64,000 nt of DNA from positions 1 through 64,000 of the forward strand of contig CAMVID010000011.1 of assembly GCA_947167445.1 (NCBI GenBank), given 5' to 3'. How positions within the stretch are numbered: the stretch's first letter is position 1; each line of letters starts with the position of its first letter. Of this stretch, positions 43,111 to 52,321 are shown one piece after another. Below the pieces are notes generated by a model that had not been told where the DNA came from, ran no database searches, and saw only the letters and a list, made by a program, of their open reading frames with translations. This DNA is from G11 sp947167445 (GTDB taxonomy: Bacteria > Bacillota > Clostridia > Lachnospirales > Lachnospiraceae). The position numbers and the translations under genes are program-made.

Positions 43111-44952
43111 TTAGTTACCTCCAATTCCTTCGTCAAGGCTTGCGCCTGTAATCTTGTTGATTGCTGTGTTGAATACGAGAATAAGTACAATCAATATCAG
43201 GTTGATGGCACTTGAGAATGCGTACAATCCCATCTCATCAAAATAATCCAGCGTAGTTGATAAGATGAAGCCCTGTGTACAGAGTAAGAGGAACAGTGAC
43301 AGTTCTCTTAAACATGTCATGAAGGGAAGCAGATATCCGCTGATGATTGAGGATTTCTGGATGGGGATTATAATCTTGAACATTCTCTTGAACCAAGGAA
43401 TATCCTGAATAATCGCTGCCTCTTCGATTTCTCCCGAAAGCTGAAGCATTGAGTTTAATGCACTTCTGCTTGCGAAGGGAATGTATTTAATAACACCTGC
43501 TATAATCAGTAATGTGTATGTGTTAAAAAGGTTAATTTTCTCATTTGAGAAGAGTACGAAGAATGCGGCACCTACTGCCAGTGAAGGCATAAGGTAGGGA
43601 AGGAAGGCCATGTTGTTAACGTAGTTGGCCCACTTGCTTCTTCGATTCTTTGAAACTGCGTATCCGATAAGGGTTCCGATGGTACCTGCAATAAGTGCAC
43701 AGGCAACGGCTACCTTAAGGGTTCCTCCAAGGGCTTTTCTTATCATGTCGTTAAACAGGATTCCTGCCTGGCCGTAAAGAGCGCTGGCAGCGTTACCCCT
43801 TGTAACCCACCACTTTGTGGTAAGGTTTGCAATGTTACCGGTGTAGAGGAAACTGTAGTCACCGGGGTTAGGTAAGAAGGTCTCAAATGCGAAGGAAACA
43901 ATGGGGAAGATTGATGTGAAGAATGTAACTACGATGAAGATAATCGCAATCACATATTTACCAACCTTACCAAGGTTAATCTTGCTGATCTGACCTGATT
44001 TACCTGTAACTGTTGTGTATGATTTACGGCTCTTTAAGCTCATCTGGTTGATACCGAGAATGAGGATACCGAAGATCATCATTATAATTGCAAGGATACT
44101 TGCCTCACCTGTGTACTTGGAGTTCATTGACACGTACTTGGTGGAAAGGGTTGTAAGTCCAAGGTAGTGAGGAACCGGGTAACTTCCCATTGCGCTTCCG
44201 AACACCAGAAGTATGGTTGAGAGGATAGCCGGTTTTACCATGGGAAGAGTTACTCTGGTCATTATCTTCCACTTGGGTGTGTCAAGGATTGTTGCTGCCT
44301 CCTCCAGGTTGGCATCCATGTTCTTAAAGATTCCGCCTATCATGATGTAAGCAAAGGGCGCATAGTGAAGGCCCAGAACTATGGCACAGGGTAATAAGCC
44401 CTGGCACCACCAGATAGGTGCTCTGTAGTTAAAGAGTGAAGCAAGAAGTCCGTTTGAAGTACCGGTTACTTCGTTGGAGTTAAACATGTTCTGCCATACA
44501 ACAGCCAATGTCCACTGAGGCATGATGTAAGGGAAAATGAATATGGAGCTTAAGTACTTCTTGCACTTTAAGTTGGTTCTTGTCACCAGGAAAGCAAAGA
44601 GTCCACCAAAGAGGATGGAGATAAGGCAGGTAAGAACCGCAAGCAATACGGTGTTTATAAGAGGTGTCCAAAGATTGGTTTTGGCAAGTTTACTTGTAAA
44701 CAGATCCGTATAGTTTACGATGGAAAAGCCTTCTGTTTTCTTGGTGAGATAAGCATCGATCGTTCCTACATGGATTTTGAATGTATCCTGAACGATAGCA
44801 ACGATTGGTGCCACCGTTGTGAAGGTAAGTACTATACCAAACAATAACAGGATGACATTCTGGGGCTTCATGAAATACGTCTTTATTCTGTTGAAAAAAA
44901 CAGCAGACGAATCTACACTTTTCCCTTTCGCTGTTCTTGCTGTGTCGTCCAT
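43111..44952 (-). CDS. ABC transporter permease, duplicated AfuB/FbpB type
   Basis: A 613-residue permease with two binding-protein-dependent transport domains in one chain, about twelve membrane segments. The EAA-like loops are NLEEAATILDTPKWKIMTRVTLP (about 218-240, given here in part as EEAATILDTP) and EEAAIIQDIPWFKR near 510. Such fused permeases occur in importers of ferric iron, 2-aminoethylphosphonate and hexose phosphates. AAGGAG precedes the ATG. It lies between the binding-protein and ATPase genes; the ATPase start is two bases from its stop. Confidence 0.92.
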   Translation of the reverse strand: MDDTARTAKGKSVDSSAVFFNRIKTYFMKPQNVILLLFGIVLTFTTVAPIVAIVQDTFKIHVGTIDAYLTKKTEGFSIVNYTDLFTSKLAKTNLWTPLINTVLLAVLTCLISILFGGLFAFLVTRTNLKCKKYLSSIFIFPYIMPQWTLAVVWQNMFNSNEVTGTSNGLLASLFNYRAPIWWCQGLLPCAIVLGLHYAPFAYIMIGGIFKNMDANLEEAATILDTPKWKIMTRVTLPMVKPAILSTILLVFGSAMGSYPVPHYLGLTTLSTKYVSMNSKYTGEASILAIIMMIFGILILGINQMSLKSRKSYTTVTGKSGQISKINLGKVGKYVIAIIFIVVTFFTSIFPIVSFAFETFLPNPGDYSFLYTGNIANLTTKWWVTRGNAASALYGQAGILFNDMIRKALGGTLKVAVACALIAGTIGTLIGYAVSKNRRSKWANYVNNMAFLPYLMPSLAVGAAFFVLFSNEKINLFNTYTLLIIAGVIKYIPFASRSALNSMLQLSGEIEEAAIIQDIPWFKRMFKIIIPIQKSSIISGYLLPFMTCLRELSLFLLLCTQGFILSTTLDYFDEMGLYAFSSAINLILIVLILVFNTAINKITGASLDEGIGGN

Positions 44953-44973
44953 AAAGTTAATTCTCCTTAAAAT

Positions 44974-45003
44974 GCTTCAAAGGCGTTTGACCGCCTTTGA
45001 AGC
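44974..45003 (-). other. Intercistronic hairpin between binding-protein and permease genes
   Basis: GCTTCAAAGGCG / CGCCTTTGAAGC, a 12-base perfect stem with a six-base loop, followed by ATTTTA on the minus strand. It probably protects or partly terminates the binding-protein message so that this protein is made in excess over the permease. Confidence 0.65.
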
Positions 45004-45036
45004 CTATGTTAGTGTACTAAGTTTGACGCTTGTTAT

Positions 45037-46455
45037 TTATTCTGCTGAATACTTTGTAAGCATCTCAATCCAGCTACCTACTGTGAAGGAAACAGATGCG
45101 CAGTACTCGGGATCCTCAAGAACGAGTTCACCGGTTGTTGTCCACCAGTCATATCCTCTGTCGTTCTTGCACTCGTATACTACATTGCCGCTCTCATCGC
45201 AGCCACCCTTTGAGTGGTTGTATGTAGCTTCGATAGCTTTTGCAACTTCAGGGTTGGATGAGTAACCACCCATATCTTTACCCCATGCAGAGAAACCGTC
45301 CTCTGTACATGTCATGTAAGCGATGAATGCACATGCTGTCCAAGGCAAAGGTGAGTTGTCTGTTACGAATAAGTAATGGCAGTAACCATATCCGCCGATA
45401 CCCTTGTAACCATCCTGGTAAGCAGCTACCTTGATGTTGTTAACTGATACGGAATCGGATTCCTCTACAGAACGAAGCTTGGAGTAAACAAGTAATCCTG
45501 CCTGATCTGTTGCAGAATCGGTAACAAGTGTGTTACAGATAGGGCCGTCATCTGTCTGAGCGTTGTAGCTCTCAACCCAGAGTTTGATCCATGCAAGTGC
45601 ATATTTGCCGTCTGCGCCAAGGCCAAGGTCAGCTGCATCTGTAGCCATCTCGTCGATTGTGGGCTGGAAGTAAGCCTGCTTGTCAGCGGGAAGAGCTTCG
45701 AATGCTTCCTTAAGCCATGCTGCATACTTATCTTCTGTTAACATGTAAAGGAAGTTCTTACCAACGATCTCGGAATCGATGTCCATGTATAATGCATGAA
45801 CGCCTTCATCAACGAAATCCCAGCAGTTTGTGTACTCTTTTGAACCTGTGCAGTTGTACTCGAATACTTTGTTAAGTGTCTGGAGAGGAAGGTATCCTTC
45901 GTAAGCATCTGCTGTTGTTCCGTTTGCCTCTGCCCACTCCTTGGGAATGAATGTATCAAGGATGCCTGTCTGAACCATCTTGGACTCAATCTGGTTACCA
46001 TCCTGGATAAGGGTCATTGCAAATGTACCTTCGCCCTTAAGGGAGTCAGCTGTAAGCTGCTCGAAGATCTTGTTGTTCTTGGGCTGCTGCCACTCGAACT
46101 CCATTGTGTATGAAGGGTCGATTGACTGTAAATATTCAATAAATAAAGGAAGTGCTGATTTACCACGGGAAGAGTTACCTACGCCATAGAATGTAGCGCC
46201 GTTAGACTCTTCAATTGCCTTCTTGGCAAGTTCTTCCATTGTCATGCCTTCAGCTTCTTTGATGATCTGCTGAGTAGCTGTGAGGTTCTCGGGAACTTCT
46301 GCTTCCTCTACGGGAGCTGCTTCCTCTGTTGAAGCCTCTTCTGTCTTTGTCTCAGTTGCTGTGTTTGTTGATGCTGCAGGAGCCTCAGAACCACATGCTA
46401 CAAGTCCCATAAGCATACAGCCTGCAAGCAAAACTGATAATACTTTCTTTTTCAT
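45037..46455 (-). CDS. ABC transporter substrate-binding lipoprotein
   Basis: A 472-residue extracellular binding protein. The signal peptide ends in the lipobox LVAC (Cys near 21), then a low-complexity Ala/Thr/Glu linker to about 55. The mature protein has the general look of type 2 periplasmic-binding proteins of the iron/phosphonate/hexose-phosphate group; TFYGVGNSSRGKSALPLF is a likely ligand-site loop. AGGAGG precedes the ATG and a TATAAT box lies upstream. The ligand is unknown. The adjacent Hpt-like sensor system suggests an anionic or phosphorylated compound. Confidence 0.88.
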   Translation of the reverse strand: MKKKVLSVLLAGCMLMGLVACGSEAPAASTNTATETKTEEASTEEAAPVEEAEVPENLTATQQIIKEAEGMTMEELAKKAIEESNGATFYGVGNSSRGKSALPLFIEYLQSIDPSYTMEFEWQQPKNNKIFEQLTADSLKGEGTFAMTLIQDGNQIESKMVQTGILDTFIPKEWAEANGTTADAYEGYLPLQTLNKVFEYNCTGSKEYTNCWDFVDEGVHALYMDIDSEIVGKNFLYMLTEDKYAAWLKEAFEALPADKQAYFQPTIDEMATDAADLGLGADGKYALAWIKLWVESYNAQTDDGPICNTLVTDSATDQAGLLVYSKLRSVEESDSVSVNNIKVAAYQDGYKGIGGYGYCHYLFVTDNSPLPWTACAFIAYMTCTEDGFSAWGKDMGGYSSNPEVAKAIEATYNHSKGGCDESGNVVYECKNDRGYDWWTTTGELVLEDPEYCASVSFTVGSWIEMLTKYSAE

Positions 46456-46477
46456 TTTCTGTCCTCCTATTGGTTTT

Positions 46478-46495
46478 GTCCGATACCTTTCGGAC
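46478..46495. promoter_or_regulatory. Inverted repeat in the leader of the transporter operon
   Basis: GTCCGA-N6-TCGGAC, a perfect six-base inverted repeat 23 bases before the binding-protein ATG and about ten bases after a -10-like TATAAT. It could be an operator or a 5' stem protecting the message. Confidence 0.4.
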
Positions 46496-46504
46496 TACAC
46501 TTTG

Positions 46505-46510
46505 ATTATA
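46505..46510 (-). promoter_or_regulatory. -10 box of the transporter operon
   Basis: A perfect TATAAT on the minus strand, 50 bases before the binding-protein ATG. The -35 region is poor, as expected for a promoter that needs an AraC-type activator such as the one encoded just upstream. Confidence 0.5.
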
Positions 46511-46613
46511 TTAGTGATTTTGACGGCAAAAAACTGGACAAAACTGTTATTGTTTGTGAAATTCTGCGAAAGTGCATATGAGACCTTTAGAAATCCAAAG
46601 AAAAATATACAAA

Positions 46614-46644
46614 ATCCACAATGTCCCTATCAGACATTGTGGAT
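46614..46644 (-). terminator. Terminator overlapping the end of the response-regulator gene
   Basis: ATCCACAATGTC / GACATTGTGGAT, a 12-base perfect stem whose seven-base loop contains the gene's TGA stop, followed by TTTTGTATATTTTT on the minus strand. Confidence 0.85.
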
Positions 46645-47406
46645 CTTATTCTGAAAATCTGAGGGGTTCAGACCCGTTATCTTCTTAAATACTGAGGAGA
46701 AATAGGTTATGTCCTTATAGCCCACCTTCTCGGCAACTTCATAAACCTTGTACCTTACATCCGAAAGGAGCTTCATGGCTGCCTTAATTCTGTATCTTGT
46801 AATGAAGGCATTTACCGTATAATCGGTTTCCGCTTTGAACACATGGGACAGATGCCCTTCGCTTATACCTATGCTCTCTGCCACGTCTTTGATTCCAAGA
46901 TTCTCATCACCGTAGTGCTCGGCTATGTAGTTTAAGGCTTCTGCAACATATTTACTCTTATCACCCTTCTTCTCAATTATCTCATCCGAGAGAACATCCG
47001 ACTCATGCATCTGTCTTAAGTTCTTTCTCTCTCTGGTGATCCTTGAGGTAATTCGTGTTATGGCCTTCTCAAGATCTCCGTCTTCAAAGGGCTTTAAAAG
47101 ATAATCCGTTGCCGCTAACTTTATGGCCTGCCTTGCATATTCGAAGTCGGAATAGGCTGTAAGGAATATAACCGGAGTACTTATACCCGACTCCCGTAGC
47201 TTAGTCAACATCTCAAGGCCGTCCATCTTTGGCATCTTTATATCGCAAATTATTAAATCAGGCGTAAACTTTTTCACGGCTTCCAGACCCTCAAGTCCGT
47301 TTGCCGCTTCAGCTATAACTGTGCAGTTAAGGGACGCCCAGTCGGTTTCCATCACTATTCCCTGTCTGACTAATGTTTCATCATCAACAACGAGGACTTT
47401 GATCAT
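46630..47406 (-). CDS. AraC-type response regulator (YesN/HptR-like)
   Basis: A 258-residue regulator. The receiver domain (about 1-120) has the acidic pocket VDDE near 7-10, the phosphoacceptor Asp in LIICDIKMP near 55, Thr/Ser in FLTAYSDFEYARQA and Lys in LLKPF. Two AraC-type helix-turn-helix units fill about 155-255. Phosphorylated by the adjacent kinase, it likely activates the binding protein-permease-ATPase operon immediately downstream. AAGGAG precedes the ATG, which overlaps the kinase gene by 23 bases. Its own stop lies in the loop of the terminator. Confidence 0.94.
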   Translation of the reverse strand: MIKVLVVDDETLVRQGIVMETDWASLNCTVIAEAANGLEGLEAVKKFTPDLIICDIKMPKMDGLEMLTKLRESGISTPVIFLTAYSDFEYARQAIKLAATDYLLKPFEDGDLEKAITRITSRITRERKNLRQMHESDVLSDEIIEKKGDKSKYVAEALNYIAEHYGDENLGIKDVAESIGISEGHLSHVFKAETDYTVNAFITRYRIKAAMKLLSDVRYKVYEVAEKVGYKDITYFSSVFKKITGLNPSDFQNKIHNV

Positions 47407-49105
47407 TGTTTCTCTCCTTAGTTAAAGGTAGGGTAATAAGCACCTTCGTGCCTCCCTCATCAGGCTTACATGCCTTCAATCCGAAATTGTCTCCATAGTA
47501 AAGCCTTAATATGGTATCTACATTGAAAAATCCTATATGCCCTCTAAGCTTTTCTCTGTCTCTTGAGTTAAGCTTTTCAAGTATCTCTCCTTCGATACCG
47601 CATCCGTTATCCGTAACCTCTATCTTAAGATTACCCGATTCCGAATAGGCATTTACAAATATATGTCCTTTTTCCTGTTCCTTCAAGCCATGAATAAGAG
47701 CATTTTCAACAATGGGCTGAATAATCAGTTTTGGAATTATGCAATCCTCCAGCTCCATGGGAAGTTCTGCGTCAAAGGTGAAGTTTCCACCAAATCTTAT
47801 CTGCTGAATCTCAACGTACTTTTCCACCATCTCCATCTCTTCCGCCAGAGTTATGAACTTTCTTTCGGAGATACTGAGGCGAAGTATCTGGGCAAGGTCC
47901 GCCGACATTTTGGCAAGATCCGGCACGTTGTTTGCCTTGGCCACCCACTTCATGGTGTCTAAGGTATTATATAGGAAGTGTGGATTAAGCTGCGCCTGCA
48001 TCATTGCGATGTTGGAATCGTTGATTTCCTGCTGCTGCTTAACCTGAAGTTCCATATAGGTCTTAAGCTCATCCGTCATCTTGTCAAAGTCTTCCGAAAG
48101 CTGACCCAGTTCATCTATTCTGCTGCTGTGAACCGAAACATTCAAATCTCCGCCTTTAACCTTCTCCATGGCCTTGGAAAGCTTTATTATGGGAGAAGTC
48201 AGGTAGTCACTTATGATGTTTGCCACGAAGAAACAAAGGATAACAGAGAAAAGAATGATAACGGTCGTTACTCCCCACATGGTTCTTGTGATGTCATCCG
48301 TAAGTACCGGTTCCTTTCCCAAAACAAGGGTAAGGTTCGTATCTCCTATTCTTGAAAGGAAGAACTCAACCTCGTCATTCTCCTGTTTCAGGGGTTCTCC
48401 GTCAAACTGCCTCTGTCTTATAAGGGCCGCTAAGGCTTCTTCTTTACCTGTCCTTGTGCTGTACACATCCTCGTAAAATGAATCAAGAATTGCAATTCCA
48501 TATGACTCGTCATAGGTTTTTGCAAGAATTTCTTCAACGTGAGATGAAAAAACATCTGTTACTACAAAACCCACACATTCATCTCCTGAGACGATGGCTC
48601 TGGCAATTTGAATGACAACTTTTTCATCATCACTCATTACTGCCTTCTTGATTATCCTTTCATCGGGATGAGCAAAGGAAACCTTCAAAATTCCCCAGTA
48701 TGTGGGAATTGATTTGGAATAGCCTTCGGTTGATGTGGTGAATACAAGGTTTCCTTCAATATCGTAAATATTGAATCTCGCCACGTTCCTGGCATTCTCC
48801 GTAGCATCATAAAGAGCGGTGTAAGCCTTGTTCTTCTGCCAGCTGTCAGTCTCTGAAATTCCGCCCACTATCTTTTTGTTGCTTCTTATTGCAAGCTGAG
48901 TTTCGTCTATTAAGTTAAAGTATTGCTCCAAAGCCTCTGTAACCGAGGCAACCTGAGTTGCCGACGCAGCCTGGTAGTCACTTGCAAGCCTTGATTTGAA
49001 GACTTTGACCAAAAGAAGGCTTATGACTATTCCCGGAATCAGGGATACCAGAAAGAGTCCAAGGAACAATTCTCTTTTGAAGGATTTTCTGATGATCTTC
49101 TTCAT
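47384..49105 (-). CDS. Sensor histidine kinase (YesM/HptS-like)
   Basis: A 573-residue membrane kinase. The start at 49105 (MKKIIRKSFKRELF) has AGGGGA eight bases upstream, unlike an earlier in-frame ATG. A first span (about 12-32), an extracellular dCache-like sensor (about 35-285), a second span (about 288-312), a HAMP domain, the His-kinase motif ALNPHFLYNTLDTMKW (phosphoacceptor His), and a GHL ATPase with IQPIVENALIHG and DNGCGI follow. It phosphorylates the AraC-type regulator. It lies directly after the solitary binding-protein gene, an order that suggests that the binding protein presents the ligand to this kinase. Confidence 0.93.
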   Translation of the reverse strand: MKKIIRKSFKRELFLGLFLVSLIPGIVISLLLVKVFKSRLASDYQAASATQVASVTEALEQYFNLIDETQLAIRSNKKIVGGISETDSWQKNKAYTALYDATENARNVARFNIYDIEGNLVFTTSTEGYSKSIPTYWGILKVSFAHPDERIIKKAVMSDDEKVVIQIARAIVSGDECVGFVVTDVFSSHVEEILAKTYDESYGIAILDSFYEDVYSTRTGKEEALAALIRQRQFDGEPLKQENDEVEFFLSRIGDTNLTLVLGKEPVLTDDITRTMWGVTTVIILFSVILCFFVANIISDYLTSPIIKLSKAMEKVKGGDLNVSVHSSRIDELGQLSEDFDKMTDELKTYMELQVKQQQEINDSNIAMMQAQLNPHFLYNTLDTMKWVAKANNVPDLAKMSADLAQILRLSISERKFITLAEEMEMVEKYVEIQQIRFGGNFTFDAELPMELEDCIIPKLIIQPIVENALIHGLKEQEKGHIFVNAYSESGNLKIEVTDNGCGIEGEILEKLNSRDREKLRGHIGFFNVDTILRLYYGDNFGLKACKPDEGGTKVLITLPLTKERNNDQSPRC

Positions 49106-49106
49106 A

Positions 49107-50126
49107 TCATTGTTCCCCTGTAAGTTCATCCCAAAGGGAAAGAATCTTTTCTCTGTTTGCTATGGCATAATTCAGGTCGTATTCTATTTCTTTTACGTCT
49201 ATGCTTTGTTTGAAATCTTTTCTTACGCTTTTCCTGTACAGTTCTTCCTCCAAAAGATGCTGTACGTCATCTCCCACGATAAACTCCATAAAGAGTTTTG
49301 CATTATCCTTGTGGGGCGCATCCTTAAATATAGCGCATCCGTCAGGAACAGTTGTGGTGCCGTCAACCGGGTAAATGATTCCCATGTCGGCTTTCTTGCC
49401 AAGCTGCTTTAAGGCAGTTTCTTCCAGAGTAATTCCGATGGGCTTTTTACCTGAGGCAACTGCGTCTATAATATCCCCGGAGCCTCCGTAAATATCTCCG
49501 TCAAGATTTTTGACAAATTTCCTTATTACTTCCTCATCCCCATACACAGCTTCCGTGGCCTGAATCAGAGTTACCAGGGCAGTATATGAGCTTCCGGACT
49601 GATTGGGATTGGCAAAGGCAATCTTTCCTTTCCAGCTTGAAGCCAGAAGTTCTGCCCAGGTTCTGGGCTTACCCGCCTGAATAACAAGCTTTTCATTATA
49701 TATAAAGACAATGGGAAGCTTTGAGAAAACCGTGTAGGCATGTTCCGGAGAACCATAGGTATTGTCGAGATTTGCTTCCTGAGAAGTAACATATGGTTCA
49801 AAACAGTCCTTGTAAACTTCAAGACTGTCAACGCCGCCTCCAAACATTATGTCGGCATCGGCGCTGCCTTCCTCCGAAACCTTTGATAGAATCTCATTGG
49901 TTCCTCCCGTTACCACCTTTACCCATATGCCGCTTCTTTCCTCAAACTCCTTAATGATGGGCTCATAAATATTTGCCTTGTGGGAAGTATATATCACAAG
50001 CTTCTTATCCTCAGGCATGGCGGGTTCTTCACTAACCGCATTATATGCACAGCCCCCAAGTAATATGGAGGCTGAAAGAATGGCAATTATTCTTTTAAAG
50101 TTTGAAGTCATCGGGATTTTGATCAT
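49107..50126 (-). CDS. Solitary substrate-binding lipoprotein, putative sensor subunit (HptA-like)
   Basis: A 339-residue extracellular protein with a lipobox LLGGC (Cys near 27) and the iron/hexose-phosphate type binding fold: LVIYTSHKANIYEPIIKEFEERSG, VVTGGTNEI, ADIMFGGG and the hinge region PIVFIYNEK. It is encoded with the kinase and regulator rather than with the permease. This is the arrangement of Staphylococcus HptA-HptS-HptR, where the binding protein senses glucose 6-phosphate outside the cell. The ligand here is inferred only by that analogy. The ATG overlaps the stop of the pyrophosphatase gene by four bases. Confidence 0.85.
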   Translation of the reverse strand: MIKIPMTSNFKRIIAILSASILLGGCAYNAVSEEPAMPEDKKLVIYTSHKANIYEPIIKEFEERSGIWVKVVTGGTNEILSKVSEEGSADADIMFGGGVDSLEVYKDCFEPYVTSQEANLDNTYGSPEHAYTVFSKLPIVFIYNEKLVIQAGKPRTWAELLASSWKGKIAFANPNQSGSSYTALVTLIQATEAVYGDEEVIRKFVKNLDGDIYGGSGDIIDAVASGKKPIGITLEETALKQLGKKADMGIIYPVDGTTTVPDGCAIFKDAPHKDNAKLFMEFIVGDDVQHLLEEELYRKSVRKDFKQSIDVKEIEYDLNYAIANREKILSLWDELTGEQ

Positions 50127-51421
50127 ATTCCTACTGCGTGAATTATCTCGGGAAGGAGCTGTTTCTTACGGCTCATTACTCCCGGCATATCATATATTCC
50201 TTCTTCAAGATTGGCGTACTCCAAATGTTTATTGGCCCTGTGCCTTGTGCAAAGAAGTACGCTGTGTTCTTTCATAACATCAGTTATCATAAGAACTGCC
50301 CAGTCTAAGCCGTTCTTTGTTTTGACATTCTCAAGGCCCTTAAGATAAGCCGCTTTGTAATCGTCGATATCGTGAAGGGTTGTAACCTCGCACTGGCCGA
50401 TTCCGATTCGAACTCCCGCCTCAGTATATTTCTTAAAGTCGGAAGAAATTGCGGCCTCTGGATCTCTGGTTTTGAGACCTTCCACATTTTTAAACATGGA
50501 CAAGCCAAATTCCTGCAGATCCACTCCGCAGATTTTGGCTAAAGCATTTGCAGCGTCCACATCTTCAGGCGTAGTGGTGGGGCTTTTTAAGATCAACGTA
50601 TCGCCGATAACTCCCGCAAGCAAGACCCTTGCGGTAACCTCATCAGGTCTTAATTCGTTTCTGATAAAAAGGCGATAAACTATGGTGCAGGTACTTCCCA
50701 AAGGCTCGGCATCAATAAATATAGGAAGAGATGTCTTCATGGCATCGAGCCTGTGGTGGTCTATAATCTCAACTACATTAGCAAACTCCAGACCCCTGAT
50801 GCTTTGCTTCTGCTCATTATGGTCCACGAGAATCACGTTGTGCTTGGGGGCTTTCAGGAAACATCTTCTTGTTACGAATCCAACAAATCCGTTGTCATCA
50901 TAAACAGCAAGTCCTCTCTTCTTGGAGATTGAAAGCTTTGTCTTGGCCTCCTCAAAGAAATCACTAACCTTCACCGGAGGTTCCTGCTCCGACATTATGT
51001 CTTTTATTGCGGGAATTTTCTCCACGTTACCCTTTGAAGAAATCTCATTCATGACCCAGGATGTAATATCATCGACTGAGAGAAGCCCGTAGAACTCGCC
51101 GTTTTTAAAAACAGGCATAACCGAAGGGTTGGTTTCCTCGTATATTTCTGCCACATCGTTTAAGGGCGCTTCGGCGTCAAGGGGAACCTCACTCTTAAGA
51201 TATACATCTTCAACCTTTGGATATATGTCTCTCTTATAAGGAGGAATCTTGAAGTTTAAAGACTGAAGGATACTTTTTGTGGAGTTTGAAAGGTGTCCGC
51301 ATCTTACGGGAATATAATTATTTTCCTTGTCAATCAGGTTCTTTAAAACCGCATAACCGTAAGCACTGCATACGCTGTCCAAGTCTGGATTCTGGTGACC
51401 CGTAATATAAATATCGCTCAT
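50123..51421 (-). CDS. Family II inorganic pyrophosphatase with regulatory CBS domains
   Basis: A 432-residue Mn/Co-dependent enzyme hydrolysing pyrophosphate to phosphate. The DHH phosphoesterase domain has GHQNPDLDS near 8-16, LVDHNE near 200 and the DHH triad in IIDHHRLD near 220. It is interrupted by about 120 residues (about 65-190) that contain a pair of CBS domains; in CBS-pyrophosphatases these bind AMP/ADP and tune activity. No DRTGG domain is evident. The C-terminal DHHA2 domain is present (ending MPGVMSRKKQLLPEI). GAGGAG precedes the ATG. It overlaps the sensor lipoprotein gene by four bases. Confidence 0.93.
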   Translation of the reverse strand: MSDIYITGHQNPDLDSVCSAYGYAVLKNLIDKENNYIPVRCGHLSNSTKSILQSLNFKIPPYKRDIYPKVEDVYLKSEVPLDAEAPLNDVAEIYEETNPSVMPVFKNGEFYGLLSVDDITSWVMNEISSKGNVEKIPAIKDIMSEQEPPVKVSDFFEEAKTKLSISKKRGLAVYDDNGFVGFVTRRCFLKAPKHNVILVDHNEQKQSIRGLEFANVVEIIDHHRLDAMKTSLPIFIDAEPLGSTCTIVYRLFIRNELRPDEVTARVLLAGVIGDTLILKSPTTTPEDVDAANALAKICGVDLQEFGLSMFKNVEGLKTRDPEAAISSDFKKYTEAGVRIGIGQCEVTTLHDIDDYKAAYLKGLENVKTKNGLDWAVLMITDVMKEHSVLLCTRHRANKHLEYANLEEGIYDMPGVMSRKKQLLPEIIHAVGI

Positions 51422-51486
51422 TTTCTCCTCATGAAATCAAGCCTACCCTTGTGTACGCAAAAGTAGACTTGTTTAATTAATCGCTT

Positions 51487-52257
51487 TTATTTTTTTGCCT
51501 TGTCGGCCATAATAATCTTCTTCATTGCCTCAACAGCAACCTTTACGGACATGGATGTGTCCTCACTCATCTTCTGATCAAGGCCTGCTGCCTCACGCTC
51601 CTGATTCCATACTACATGGAAGCATGCCCCCGCACGGCACTTTCTTGCGTTGGCAATAACAAAGAGTGCAGCGGATTCCATCTCGGAAGCCTTTACTCCA
51701 AGTCTCTTCCAGGATTCCCACTTCTGCAAAAGGTCATAGTAAACGGGGCTTTCCTTAGGGGAGTGCTGACCGTAGAACGAATCCTTACACTGAACTATTC
51801 CGGAGTGGGTTGTGTTTCCAAGTTCAATGGATGCTTCCTTAAGAGCGATGGCAATATCAAGATCGGATACTGCAGGATACTCGATGGGCGCGTACTCAAG
51901 GCTTGTGTGTTCATATCTTATGGCGCCTGTGGCAACAACGATATCACCGGATTTAACATCCAGATCGATTCCTCCGCAGGTACCGGTTCTAATGAATGTA
52001 TCGGAACCACACTTAACCAGCTCCTCCACAGCGATGGCAGTTGAAGGACCGCCAATTCCGTGGGAAATTGCCGTAACCTTCTCCCCGCACAAATATCCTG
52101 TATAGATGTTATATTCTCTGTTGTAAGCTACCTGCTTCGCGTCATCGAAAAGCTCGGCAATTGAGGGGATTCTTCCGGGATCTCCCGCCATAATAACATA
52201 TTTTCCTACATCTCCTTCTTTGATCTGAAGGTGAAACTGTTTTTCCATTTCTTGCAT
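51487..52257 (-). CDS. udp: Uridine phosphorylase
   Basis: The 256-residue nucleoside phosphorylase splits uridine to uracil and ribose 1-phosphate. The phosphate site GDPGRI is near 26 and the family signature region ISHGIGGPSTAIAVEEL near 66-82; FIRTGTCGGI and the purine/uridine pocket EMESAALFVIA near 192-202 are present. The Glu-Met-Glu with a hydrophobic neighbourhood fits uridine rather than purine specificity, but this is not certain. GGAGG lies seven bases before the ATG at 52257. It heads the pyrophosphatase gene on the same strand. Confidence 0.9.
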   Translation of the reverse strand: MQEMEKQFHLQIKEGDVGKYVIMAGDPGRIPSIAELFDDAKQVAYNREYNIYTGYLCGEKVTAISHGIGGPSTAIAVEELVKCGSDTFIRTGTCGGIDLDVKSGDIVVATGAIRYEHTSLEYAPIEYPAVSDLDIAIALKEASIELGNTTHSGIVQCKDSFYGQHSPKESPVYYDLLQKWESWKRLGVKASEMESAALFVIANARKCRAGACFHVVWNQEREAAGLDQKMSEDTSMSVKVAVEAMKKIIMADKAKK

Positions 52258-52321
52258 ATAGTTACCTCCCTAAATGCACCAGATATACAAATTATACCGC
52301 GAAACGCGGTTTTTTGCCACT

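Noticed and set aside
41474..46455. Firm assignment as a ferric-iron importer
   Set aside because: The family also moves phosphonates and hexose phosphates, and the Hpt-like sensor next to it argues against iron.
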